From the NCBI GenBank assembly GCA_018970845.1, contig JAGWVO010000076.1:1-12264 (forward strand): a DNA stretch of 12,264 bases, given 5' to 3'. Both the position numbers and the translations under genes were made by a program. How positions within the stretch are numbered: the first letter of the stretch is position 1; each line of letters begins with the position of its first letter. The stretch is from Planctomycetota bacterium. GTDB lineage: Bacteria; Planctomycetota; Planctomycetia; Gemmatales; Gemmataceae. Positions 1-6,494 of the stretch are shown piece by piece. Below the pieces are notes generated by a model. That model had not been told where the DNA came from, made no database searches, and saw only the letters and a program-made list of their open reading frames with translations.

Positions 1-210
1 GCGTTCGCGCTCAAGCCGGGCGAGATCAGCGAGCCGGTGCCGCCGGAATTCGGGGTTCACCTGATCCAGTTGAACGAGCGGAGGCAGGGGCCGGGCTCGA
101 CCTGGGAAAAGGCCAAGGCCGACGCCCGCGAGTTTTACATCGAGGAGATGTTCCAAGCCGTGCTGGCCCAGCAACGCAAGGCGGCGCGCATCGAGGTGCT
201 GCTGAAATAG
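1..210 (+). CDS. Parvulin-type peptidyl-prolyl isomerase, C-terminal end (partial)
   Basis: Frame 1 is open from the window edge to a TAG at 208-210, giving 69 residues that lack the N-terminus. The first residues (FALKPGEISEPVPPEFGVHL) match the end of the rotamase core in PpiC/SurA/PrsA proteins, where an LKPGEIS-P segment leads into a Phe-Gly-x-His strand. The family isomerises Xaa-Pro bonds, usually helping exported proteins fold in the periplasm. The remaining 45 or so residues are a charged helix rich in Glu, Lys, Arg and Ala, as is common C-terminal to the parvulin domain. The gene converges on thrS and ends 18 bp before a terminator hairpin. Signal peptide, total length and any SurA-like N-terminal domain lie outside the window, so the subfamily cannot be set. 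Confidence 0.8.
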   Translation, partial: AFALKPGEISEPVPPEFGVHLIQLNERRQGPGSTWEKAKADAREFYIEEMFQAVLAQQRKAARIEVLLK

Positions 211-232
211 GGCGAACAACCGGCATGAGAAA

Positions 233-266
233 GGCCCCCGGAATCATCCCCGGGGGCCCTTGTTTT
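233..266 (+). terminator. Bidirectional rho-independent terminator between the isomerase gene and thrS
   Basis: A perfect 9-bp GC stem, GGCCCCCGG (233-241) with CCGGGGGCC (250-258), encloses an 8-nt loop and is followed on the plus strand by TTGTTTT (260-266). Read on the minus strand, the same stem is followed by CTTTCTC, a weaker U-tract that could serve thrS. Its place between two convergent stop codons (210 and 289) fits a shared terminator. Confidence 0.88.
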
Positions 267-288
267 GCGGCGCGGAAAAGGTTGATCC

Positions 289-2502
289 TCAGCCACCCGG
301 GAGACGCCGGGCCCGGATCTCCGAATCCAGCCGGGCGATGAACTCCTCCACGCCCATGGTTCCGAGGTCGCCGGCCACGCGGTCGCGCGCGGCCACGCCG
401 CCCGACTGGGCTTCCTTCTCGCCGACGACGGCCATGTAGGGAACCTTGTCGAGGGTGGCGGTCCGGATGCGGGCCCCGATCTTGTCTGATCCGAGGTCGG
501 ATGTGGCGCGCAGGCCCGCGGCGCGCAGCCGGGCTTCCACGCCGCGGGCGTATTCCGCCGCCTTCTCGCTCACCGGAAGCACGCGCACCTGTTCGGGAGC
601 CAGCCAGGTGGGGAAAGCCCCGGCGAAATGCTCGATCAGGATGCCCATGAACCGTTCCATCGACCCGAAGGGGGCCCGGTGGATCATCACGGGCCGGTGG
701 GCCTTGTTGTCCGCGCCGATGTACTCGAGGTCGAACCGCCGGGGCAGGTTGTAGTCGAGCTGGACCGTGCCCAGTTGCCACTCCCGGCCGATGCAATCCC
801 TCACCACGAAGTCGATCTTGGGCCCGTAGAAGGCGGCCTCGCCTTCCTCGGCGGTGTGCGGCATGTCGAGCGACTTGACGATTCTCAGAAGCGCGGCCTC
901 GGCGGCGTTCCAGTCGTCGTCGCTTCCCACATACTTGTCGGATCCCTTGGCCCTCAGGCCGATGCGTACCCGGTAGTCGCCAAGCCCCAGCGTCTTGAGG
1001 ACAAACCGCACAAGCTCGATGTTGGCGCGCAGTTCCTCCTCGACCTGCTCGGGCGTGACGAACAGGTGGGCGTCGTCCTGGGTGAATCCGCGCACGCGGG
1101 TCATTCCCGATAGCTCGCCCGTCTGCTCGTAGCGGTAGACGGTGCCGAACTCCGCCAGCCTCACGGGAAGGTCGCGGTAACTGCGCTGCACGGCCTTGAA
1201 GATCTGGATGTGGTGGGGGCAGTTCATCGGCTTGAGCAGGTAGCCCTCCTGCCTTTCAAGCCAGGCGAGCAACGCCTTGGCCTGCGCCTCGGAGCCCACC
1301 GCGCGGTCGAACTCGGCAAGGCTGATCGAATGGAGCCGGAGGATTTCGGCGGCCTGCCTCGCGGTGGCCTCGAGCCGGGCCGCGGGAGTCTTGGCCTCGG
1401 CGTATCCGGGAATGACTAGGGACGCCTGGGAAAGGAAAAGACCCATTTCCCGCTCGCGGGCCTCCTCGAGGGGGCCGGAGGCCAGGCGATACTGCAGCAG
1501 GTCGAGGGCCGAAGCCGCGGGATGGTGGTAAAGCGGAGGGAACTGCGCGTCGCGGTAATAGGGAAAATGACCGCTGGTGCGGTACATCTCGAGCCTGCCC
1601 ACATGCGGGGTGTAGACCGGATCGTACCCGCGGCGAACCAGTTCGTCGCGCAGGAACTGCTCGAGCAGGCCGCGGATCAGCGCCCCCTTGGGCATCCACA
1701 GGATCAGCCCAGGGCCGGCGAGCGGGCTGATGGTGAACAGGTGGAGCTGCTTGCCAAGCACGCGGTGGTCGCGTTTCTTGGCTTCCTCGAGTTGCTTGAG
1801 GTAGGCATCGAGATCCTTCTGCGAGAAAAAGGCGGTGGCGTAGAGCCGTTGCAGCTGCTGCCGGCCCGAGTCGCCCTTCCAGTAGGCGCCCGCCAGCGAC
1901 ATCAGCTTGAACGCGCCCACCTTTCCGGCGTGCGGGATGTGGGGGCCCCGGCACAGGTCGACAAACTCCCCCTGGCGGTAAAAGCTCAGCGAGGGGAAAC
2001 GCGCGAGGTCCTCATCGATGTGCTCGACCTTGAGCTTCTGGCCCATGTCGCGAACGAGGTCGCGGGCCTGGTCGACCGGGCGCTCGAACCGCTCGAACGG
2101 TTCCTCCAGGGCGATCAGCCGGCGCATTTCCTCCTCGATGCGCGGAAAATCCTCCTCGCGGATCGGGGTGGGCGACTCGATGTCGTAGTAGAAACCGTTT
2201 TCAAGGGCCGGGCCGAAGGCGAGCTGGGAACCCGGGAACAGGCGCACCACCGCGCGCGCCATGATGTGCGCGCAAGAATGCCTGAGAACCTCGAGGGCTT
2301 CCGGATCCCTGTCGGTGAGCAGCTTCACCTTGGTGTTTTCGGCCTCGGGAAGCGGGGCGGACAGGTCGCGGACCTCGCCGTCCACCACCGCGGCAATGGC
2401 GGCTTGGGCCAACTTGCGGCCGATCGATTCGGCCAATTCACGGGCCGTCAAGCCCGGGGAAATCACCCGACTGGAACCATCAGGCAAACATACGGACGGC
2501 AT
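289..2502 (-). CDS. thrS: Threonine--tRNA ligase with an unusually large catalytic-domain insert
   Basis: The 737-residue protein charges tRNA-Thr with threonine in the cytoplasm. An N-terminal TGS domain (about 1-63) is followed by the editing domain, with HSCAH at 75-79 and CRGPH at 184-188, which hydrolyses Ser-tRNA-Thr. The class II catalytic core carries motif 1 near 285-311, motif 2 at 455-480 and motif 3 around Arg609-Arg617. Zinc ligands match C428 (MNCPHH), H479 (DDAHLF) and H608 (MIHRA). The anticodon-binding domain is about 635-737. The protein is roughly 95 residues longer than the typical 640. The extra length lies at about 322-418, between TSGHFPYYRD and EGYLLKPMNCPHH, where most homologues have under ten residues. 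The ATG start gives a complete TGS domain; a weak GGGGA lies upstream. It is the second gene of an operon with rpsR. Confidence 0.98.
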   Translation of the reverse strand: MPSVCLPDGSSRVISPGLTARELAESIGRKLAQAAIAAVVDGEVRDLSAPLPEAENTKVKLLTDRDPEALEVLRHSCAHIMARAVVRLFPGSQLAFGPALENGFYYDIESPTPIREEDFPRIEEEMRRLIALEEPFERFERPVDQARDLVRDMGQKLKVEHIDEDLARFPSLSFYRQGEFVDLCRGPHIPHAGKVGAFKLMSLAGAYWKGDSGRQQLQRLYATAFFSQKDLDAYLKQLEEAKKRDHRVLGKQLHLFTISPLAGPGLILWMPKGALIRGLLEQFLRDELVRRGYDPVYTPHVGRLEMYRTSGHFPYYRDAQFPPLYHHPAASALDLLQYRLASGPLEEAREREMGLFLSQASLVIPGYAEAKTPAARLEATARQAAEILRLHSISLAEFDRAVGSEAQAKALLAWLERQEGYLLKPMNCPHHIQIFKAVQRSYRDLPVRLAEFGTVYRYEQTGELSGMTRVRGFTQDDAHLFVTPEQVEEELRANIELVRFVLKTLGLGDYRVRIGLRAKGSDKYVGSDDDWNAAEAALLRIVKSLDMPHTAEEGEAAFYGPKIDFVVRDCIGREWQLGTVQLDYNLPRRFDLEYIGADNKAHRPVMIHRAPFGSMERFMGILIEHFAGAFPTWLAPEQVRVLPVSEKAAEYARGVEARLRAAGLRATSDLGSDKIGARIRTATLDKVPYMAVVGEKEAQSGGVAARDRVAGDLGTMGVEEFIARLDSEIRARRLPGG

Positions 2503-2556
2503 GGTGCGTCCCCGGCGTGTGTCTCAGGAATGAGTCAGGCGCGCGCGGAGGGGCGG

Positions 2557-2799
2557 TTACTCGCCCACATACGGCAACAGGGCCAGGAAACGGGCCCTCT
2601 TGACGGCATCCTTCACGGCGCGCTGGAAGGCGGCGCAGTTGCCGCTGCGCTTGCGGCTGAACAGCTTTCCTTGCCCGGTGCACATCTTGCGCAGGGTGCT
2701 CACATCCTTGTAATCCACGAACGCGGGCCGAGGGCACCCTTCCTTCGTACAGAAACGGCAACGATTCTTGCGGGCCTTACCCTGCTTCTTCTGAACCAT
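2557..2799 (-). CDS. rpsR: Small ribosomal subunit protein bS18 (cysteine-rich form)
   Basis: This 80-residue basic protein is bS18, which binds 16S rRNA beside bS6 on the platform of the small subunit. Diagnostic stretches are VDYKDVSTLRKM at 28-39 and AVKRARFLALLPYV near the C-terminus. Cysteines C14 and C17 (CRFC) and C55 (GNC) line up with those of the zinc-binding C+ form of bS18; C22 and C40 are additional. The usual basic SGKI-PRR segment is replaced by GKLFSRKRSGNC. The length is normal for the family. It leads the operon: a near-consensus promoter lies 48-76 bp upstream and thrS starts 54 bp after its TAA. The usual partners rpsF, ssb and rplI are not next to it. Confidence 0.97.
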   Translation of the reverse strand: MVQKKQGKARKNRCRFCTKEGCPRPAFVDYKDVSTLRKMCTGQGKLFSRKRSGNCAAFQRAVKDAVKRARFLALLPYVGE

Positions 2800-2846
2800 C
2801 GGTGCGCGACGCCCCCGTCTTGGTGTTCGTTCAATCGCAAGCCACT

Positions 2847-2875
2847 ATGGTAGATGCGATGGCAAGGGGTGTCAA
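2847..2875 (-). promoter_or_regulatory. Predicted sigma-70 promoter of the rpsR-thrS operon
   Basis: On the minus strand a perfect -35 TTGACA (2875-2870) is followed by a 17-bp spacer and a -10 TACCAT (2852-2847; 4 of 6 consensus bases). Transcription would start near 2840, giving a leader of about 40 nt before the rpsR ATG. It is the best match to a vegetative promoter seen in the window and suits a ribosomal-protein gene. Confidence 0.72.
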
Positions 2876-2917
2876 CCAACCGGTAGTCCCGGTCCCTCCG
2901 CCACGGGGCTGATATCC

Positions 2918-4312
2918 ATGCGTTTTCTTTGCTGCCTGCTCGCCTTTGCCGCCGCCTCCATGGCCAGGGGCGGGCCTCCCGTCGTGGTTCTCATCGTGGG
3001 CGATGACCTCGGTTACGCCGAACTGGGATGCTACGGCCAGAAAATCATCCAGACCCCGGCGCTCGACCTCATGGCGCGGGAAGGCACCCGCTTCACAGCC
3101 TACAGGTCGGGCGCCCCGGTGTGCGCCCCTTCCCGCTGCTGCCTGCTCACCGGCAAGCATTCCGGCCACGCCGCCATCCGAAACAACCGCGAAATGAAGC
3201 CGGCCGGACAGGAACCCCTCCCCCCGGGCATCGAGACCATCGCCAGCCTTTTCAAGGCCCGGGGCTACGCCACCGCCGCGGCGGGAAAGTGGGGCCTGGG
3301 CACTCAGGAAAACGATGGCGACCCGCTCAAGCGGGGATTCGACCACTTCACCGGCTACTACTGCCAGAGGCACGCCCACAACCATTATCCTTCGTTCCTC
3401 TTCGTCGACGGCGCCAAGGTGCCTCAACCGGGCAACACCGACGGCGACACCGGCGCGACATGGTCGCAGGATGTCTTTGAGAAGCAGGCCCTCGACTGGC
3501 TTGAGCGGCACAAGGACAAGGCGCTTTTCCTGTTCCTGCCGGTGATCGTTCCCCATGTGGCCCTGCAGGCGCCGGAGGATGCCATCGCGCCCTACCTCGG
3601 AAAATTTGACGATCCGCCTTATCCTGGAAACAAGGGCTACCGCAAGCACCCGAGGCCCAGGGCGGCCTATGCCGCGATGATCTCCCGCTTCGACCGCATG
3701 GTGGGCCGGGTGATCGACAGGCTGCGCCGCCAGGGACGGGAAAACGACGCCCTGGTGATGGTGACATCCGACAACGGCCCGACGCACGATGGCGTCGGCG
3801 GGGCCGACTGCGAGTTCTTCAAGTCCGCCGGGGGCCTCCGCGGCATGAAGGGCTCGGTGTACGAGGGGGGAATCCGCGTGCCGCTATTGGCTTGGGGTCC
3901 CGGAAGGGTGCGCGCCGGCGCCGTCTCCGACTTCGACTGCTACGCGCCCGACATCTTCGCGACGCTCGCCGAGGCGGCGGGAGCGGCCGCCCCCGGCACC
4001 GATGGCATCAGCCTCATGCCGACGCTTTCGGGCAAGGGGACAAGGCCATCCCACAAGGCGATGTACTGGGAGTTTCCCGGCTATGGCGGCCAGCAGGCCA
4101 TCCTTTCGGGCGGGCTCAAGCTGGTGCGCACCAAACTCGCCTCGAAGGCTCCCAAAACGGAGTTGTTCGACCTCGCGAAAGACCCCGGCGAAAAGGATGA
4201 CCTGGCACCGTCGCGGCCGGATGATGTGGCGCGGTTGCTCAAGCTCGCGGCAAGCCAGCGGACGCCCAGCGGGCTATTCAAGTTTCCGGCCTTGGACAAC
4301 CCGCCGCCTTGA
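2918..4312 (+). CDS. Exported type I sulfatase (arylsulfatase A-like)
   Basis: The 464-residue protein belongs to the formylglycine-dependent sulfatases (PF00884), which hydrolyse sulfate esters, often on polysaccharides. The activation motif CAPSR begins at C69, the residue that must be oxidised to formylglycine, and continues as CCLLTGKHSGH. Other active-site elements are D29-D30 (GDDLGYA) and D285-N286 (TSDNGP) for calcium, R73, K124 (AAGKWG), H213 (PHVALQAPE) and K311. The segment SAGGLRGMKGSVYEGGIRVP (303-322) is typical of bacterial arylsulfatases. Residues 1-17 form a short signal peptide, so the enzyme is probably periplasmic or surface-located. The ATG at 2918 has no clear Shine-Dalgarno sequence but places the signal peptide correctly. 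The gene is divergent from rpsR and stands alone. Substrate cannot be read from sequence, and no maturase gene is present in the window. Confidence 0.95.
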   Translation: MRFLCCLLAFAAASMARGGPPVVVLIVGDDLGYAELGCYGQKIIQTPALDLMAREGTRFTAYRSGAPVCAPSRCCLLTGKHSGHAAIRNNREMKPAGQEPLPPGIETIASLFKARGYATAAAGKWGLGTQENDGDPLKRGFDHFTGYYCQRHAHNHYPSFLFVDGAKVPQPGNTDGDTGATWSQDVFEKQALDWLERHKDKALFLFLPVIVPHVALQAPEDAIAPYLGKFDDPPYPGNKGYRKHPRPRAAYAAMISRFDRMVGRVIDRLRRQGRENDALVMVTSDNGPTHDGVGGADCEFFKSAGGLRGMKGSVYEGGIRVPLLAWGPGRVRAGAVSDFDCYAPDIFATLAEAAGAAAPGTDGISLMPTLSGKGTRPSHKAMYWEFPGYGGQQAILSGGLKLVRTKLASKAPKTELFDLAKDPGEKDDLAPSRPDDVARLLKLAASQRTPSGLFKFPALDNPPP

Positions 4313-4342
4313 AACCCGGTCCGTTTGTTCAGGACGGGTTTT
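4312..4342 (+). terminator. Shared terminator of the convergent sulfatase and leuA genes
   Basis: AAACCC (4312-4317) pairs with GGGTTT (4336-4341), and GTCC (4319-4322) pairs with GGAC (4332-4335). One G (4318) is bulged and the loop is 9 nt (4323-4331). The plus-strand stem runs into TTTT. The minus-strand copy ends in GGGTTTC, so leuA may use it too. The first base of the stem is the last base of the sulfatase stop codon, and the leuA stop codon (4329-4331) lies in the loop. Confidence 0.75.
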
Positions 4343-5891
4343 CCGTCGGGCGGATTCTCGTCTCGCCCTCCTGCCGCGCCGCGAGACGGTTGATCACCTG
4401 CAGGAATGCCTCGGCGCTCGCCTCGATGACATCGGTGCTGATGGCCCGGCCCGACATGCTCTTGCCCTGGTGCTCGGCCTCGATGTGGGCCTCGCCCTGG
4501 GCATCCTCTCCCACGGTGACGCTGCGAAGGCGATAATCCTTGAGGACCACCTGGATTCCCGTGATCCGCTCGATCGCCTTGAACACGGCGTCGATCGGGC
4601 CGTCGCCAATGGCCGAATCCCGGTGGATGGTGCCTTCCTTGTCCCACAGGCAGACAACCGCCGAGGGAATCGTGGCGGATCCCGCGTTGCACGAGACGGC
4701 CTCGAGCGTCCAGGCGGTTTGGCCCGGCTCGGTGGAATGCACCTGCTGCTCGCAAAGGGCCTCGATGTCGGCGTCGTAGATCGTTTTCTTGCGGTCGGCC
4801 AGCACCTTGAAGGCCTCATAGACCTTTTCAAGCTGACCGTCGTCCAGGTGGTATCCCAGGTCGATCACCCGTTGCCTGAGGGCGTGCCTGCCCGAATGCT
4901 TGCCGAGCACGAGTTCGGTCTGGGGCACTCCGACATCCTCGGGACGCATGATCTCGTAGGTGCTGCGCTCCTTGAGCATCCCGTCCTGATGGATGCCCGC
5001 CTCATGGGCGAAGGCGTTCTGCCCCACGATCGCCTTGTTGCGCTGCACGGCGATGCCTGTCACATGGCTGATGAGCCGGCTGGTGGAATAAAGCCTCTTG
5101 GTCTGGACGCCGGTTTCCAACCCGAAGAAGTCGCGCCGGGTGCGCAGGGCCATCACGATTTCCTCGAGGGCGCCGTTTCCGGCTCGCTCGCCGATGCCGT
5201 TGATGGTGCACTCGATCTGACGGGCGCCCTCGCGGACCGCCGCAAGGCTGTTGGCCACGGCCAAGCCCAGGTCGTTGTGGCAATGGACTGAAAGGACAAC
5301 CTTGTCGATTCCCCGCACATGCCTGCGCAGGTGGCCGATGCAGGCCGCGTATTGCTCGGGCACCGCGTAGCCGACCGTGTCGGGAATGTTGACGGTGGTG
5401 GCGCCGGCCTCGACCACGGCCGAAACAACCTCGGCGAGGAAGTCGAGTTCGGTGCGCGCGGCATCCTCGGGGCTGAACTCGACATCCGACACATGGGACT
5501 TGGCGCGGCGAACCCCTTCAACGGCCCTGCGGATGATCTCGTCCTTGGCCATCTTGAGCTTGAATTCACGATGGATGGCTGATGTGGCCAGGAACACATG
5601 GATCCGCGGTCTCGGATTGTCCTTGAGGGCCTCGGCTGCGCGGTCAATGTCGGCGTTGTTGCAACGGGCAAGGCCGCAAATCACGGGTCCCGTCACCTGC
5701 CGGGCAATGGCCTGGACAGCCTCGAAGTCCCCGGGGGAGGCGATCGGGAATCCGGCCTCGATGATATCGACGCCCAACTCCTTGAGGGCATGGGCCACCT
5801 GAAGCTTTTCACCCAGGTTCATGCTGGCGCCGGGAGACTGTTCGCCGTCCCGCAAGGTTGTGTCGAATATCAGGATCCTGTCGTCGCTCAT
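4329..5891 (-). CDS. leuA: 2-isopropylmalate synthase
   Basis: This 520-residue enzyme condenses acetyl-CoA with 2-oxoisovalerate, the first committed step of leucine synthesis. The TIM-barrel domain (about 5-270) shows DTTLRDGEQSPG at 10-21, supplying catalytic R14 and metal ligand D15. HCHND at 203-207 gives metal ligands H203 and H205, and GIGERAGNG at 232-240 includes N239. HEAGIHQDG at 296-304 is the conserved linker-region motif. The C-terminal LeuA allosteric domain (about 370-505) is complete, so leucine feedback is expected. The length is normal for bacterial LeuA1, and the TTLRDGEQSPG and HxAGIHQDG motifs favour LeuA over homocitrate or citramalate synthase. The ATG start has no obvious Shine-Dalgarno. 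The gene stands alone, with no leuB, leuC or leuD beside it, and no leucine-rich leader peptide is visible upstream. Confidence 0.97.
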   Translation of the reverse strand: MSDDRILIFDTTLRDGEQSPGASMNLGEKLQVAHALKELGVDIIEAGFPIASPGDFEAVQAIARQVTGPVICGLARCNNADIDRAAEALKDNPRPRIHVFLATSAIHREFKLKMAKDEIIRRAVEGVRRAKSHVSDVEFSPEDAARTELDFLAEVVSAVVEAGATTVNIPDTVGYAVPEQYAACIGHLRRHVRGIDKVVLSVHCHNDLGLAVANSLAAVREGARQIECTINGIGERAGNGALEEIVMALRTRRDFFGLETGVQTKRLYSTSRLISHVTGIAVQRNKAIVGQNAFAHEAGIHQDGMLKERSTYEIMRPEDVGVPQTELVLGKHSGRHALRQRVIDLGYHLDDGQLEKVYEAFKVLADRKKTIYDADIEALCEQQVHSTEPGQTAWTLEAVSCNAGSATIPSAVVCLWDKEGTIHRDSAIGDGPIDAVFKAIERITGIQVVLKDYRLRSVTVGEDAQGEAHIEAEHQGKSMSGRAISTDVIEASAEAFLQVINRLAARQEGETRIRPTENPS

Positions 5892-5944
5892 GGCACACCA
5901 AGGGGCCCGGCCGCCGGAGAGGGGGCGGCTTGGACCGGATTGCC

Positions 5945-5972
5945 AGCATAATCGTTGCGCGGGGATTGGAAA
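5945..5972 (-). promoter_or_regulatory. Candidate promoter of leuA
   Basis: On the minus strand TTTCCA (5972-5967; 4 of 6) and TATGCT (5950-5945; 4 of 6) are separated by 16 bp. A start near 5938 would give a leader of about 47 nt containing a GCCGCC/GGCGGC hairpin. The match is moderate, and no operator is recognised. Confidence 0.4.
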
Positions 5973-6016
5973 AGTTCAGCGAAGCCACGCTTGTTCCGGA
6001 GGCACCCCAAGTCCGC

Positions 6017-6045
6017 TGGTCAAATCCGTCCGGGCGTGTTACAAT
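6017..6045 (+). promoter_or_regulatory. Candidate promoter of the 72-residue gene
   Basis: TGGTCA (6017-6022; 4 of 6) and TACAAT (6040-6045; 5 of 6) are separated by 17 bp. A transcript starting near 6052 would have a leader of about 140 nt that includes all three hairpins between 6077 and 6167. Confidence 0.45.
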
Positions 6046-6076
6046 CCTTTCAAGATTTTCATTGCTGGTACACCTT

Positions 6077-6118
6077 ACCGGTTTGCCAACCGGTTGCGAT
6101 CGTCCCCCGATAGCAACC
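6077..6118 (+). repeat. Two overlapping, mutually exclusive inverted repeats
   Basis: Stem A is ACCGGTT (6077-6083) with AACCGGT (6088-6094), 7 bp around the tetraloop TGCC. Stem B is GGTTGC (6092-6097) with GCAACC (6113-6118), continued after a G-A mismatch by ATCG (6099-6102) with CGAT (6108-6111) around a 5-nt loop. The stems share bases 6092-6094, so an RNA could form only one of them fully. Neither is followed by a U-tract. Confidence 0.6.
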
Positions 6119-6143
6119 CCAGCGCCATGGAAAATCGAGTTAT

Positions 6144-6167
6144 TGAAAGGGAACACCTCCCCTTTCA
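6144..6167 (+). repeat. Perfect 8-bp inverted repeat just upstream of the 72-residue gene
   Basis: TGAAAGGG (6144-6151) and CCCTTTCA (6160-6167) are exact reverse complements around an 8-nt spacer. The repeat ends 11 nt before the AGGA ribosome-binding site (6179-6182) of the small gene. It could be an RNA hairpin near the translation start or a dimeric repressor site. With no T-run after it, termination is unlikely. Confidence 0.6.
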
Positions 6168-6191
6168 GCGTTTGTCCCAGGAATTGGATAT

Positions 6192-6410
6192 ATGGTCCCT
6201 TTTGGCAAAGTTGGCGAACACATTGTCGCTGAACCGTTCCGCCCCTTCCGCATCAGCCTCACCGGCGGCAAGCAAGTGGACATTCTCAATCCCGAGATGA
6301 TTCTCCTTGGCCGAAACTCGGTGCGTGTCTATGCCGGCGGAGGCAAGAACACGGCTTGGGAAGATGTGTCGCTCTCGCAAATGCAGGCCATTGACCTGAT
6401 CAATTCCTGA
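6192..6410 (+). CDS. Small conserved-looking protein with an FRPFRI-type motif, function unknown
   Basis: A 72-residue protein begins at an ATG preceded by AGGA at a 9-nt spacing, one of the clearer ribosome-binding sites here. Its core reads FRPFRISLTGGKQVDI (16-31), then NPEMILLGRNSVRVY (33-47) and WEDVSLSQMQAIDLI (56-70). From memory, the pattern FRPFRI-L-xGxx-(x)nPEM-GRxxVxVY is shared by many uncharacterised small proteins in Planctomycetota, Verrucomicrobiota and Acidobacteriota; I could not search for it. The alternating hydrophobic pattern suggests a small all-beta fold. There is no signal peptide, membrane segment or catalytic motif. It sits alone, divergent from leuA and separated from rimO by a terminator-like hairpin. 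It may bind RNA or another protein, but nothing in the sequence shows a function. Confidence 0.68.
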   Translation: MVPFGKVGEHIVAEPFRPFRISLTGGKQVDILNPEMILLGRNSVRVYAGGGKNTAWEDVSLSQMQAIDLINS

Positions 6411-6439
6411 CAACCCTTCATTCAAGACGCGAACTTGCG

Positions 6440-6477
6440 GCCGGCCTTGGCTCCATCGCCTTGGCCGCCTCGTTTTT
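6440..6477 (+). terminator. Terminator-like hairpin between the 72-residue gene and rimO
   Basis: GGCC (6443-6446) pairs with GGCC (6463-6466), and inside a TT/TT internal loop GGC (6449-6451) pairs with GCC (6458-6460) around loop TCCATC. C6442-G6467 and G6440-C6469 can extend the stem. A run of five T follows at 6473-6477. An alternative stem is GCGGCC (6437-6442) with GGCCGC (6463-6468). The stem is imperfect, so strength is uncertain. Confidence 0.5.
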
Positions 6478-6481
6478 CGTG

Positions 6482-6487
6482 TATGCT
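6482..6487 (+). promoter_or_regulatory. Possible -10 element for a leaderless rimO transcript
   Basis: TATGCT lies 7 bp upstream of the rimO ATG at 6495, the spacing expected when transcription starts at the A of the start codon. The same hexamer is the -10 proposed for leuA. No good -35 is visible and rimO has no Shine-Dalgarno sequence. The terminator-like hairpin just upstream also calls for a separate promoter. Confidence 0.35.
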
Positions 6488-6494
6488 CCATGAC

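Larger units (their letters stand above)
5892..6191. other. Divergent regulatory gap between leuA and the 72-residue gene
   Basis: This 300-bp gap has no convincing gene; a longer plus-strand open frame crossing it shows no recognisable protein. It holds a minus-strand promoter candidate for leuA, a plus-strand promoter candidate, and four inverted repeats. Those are a 6-bp GC stem in the presumed leuA leader (5910-5915 with 5924-5929), two overlapping stems at 6077-6118, and an 8-bp stem just before the small gene's ribosome-binding site. Confidence 0.7.

Noticed and set aside
1522..2853. 443-codon plus-strand open frame opposite thrS and rpsR
   Set aside because: It is antisense to two certain genes across its length and has no protein motif; long shadow frames are expected at this GC content.
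4002..5291. 429-codon plus-strand open frame over the sulfatase end and leuA
   Set aside because: It overlaps the confident sulfatase in another frame and leuA in antisense, and its protein is low-complexity and unrecognised.
5892..5944. Leucine-attenuator leader peptide before leuA
   Set aside because: No short frame with consecutive leucine codons and no terminator/antiterminator pair is present in the presumed leader.
5821..6300. 159-codon plus-strand open frame across the leuA start and the small gene
   Set aside because: It runs antisense into leuA and out of frame through the better-supported 72-residue gene, and has no ribosome-binding site.
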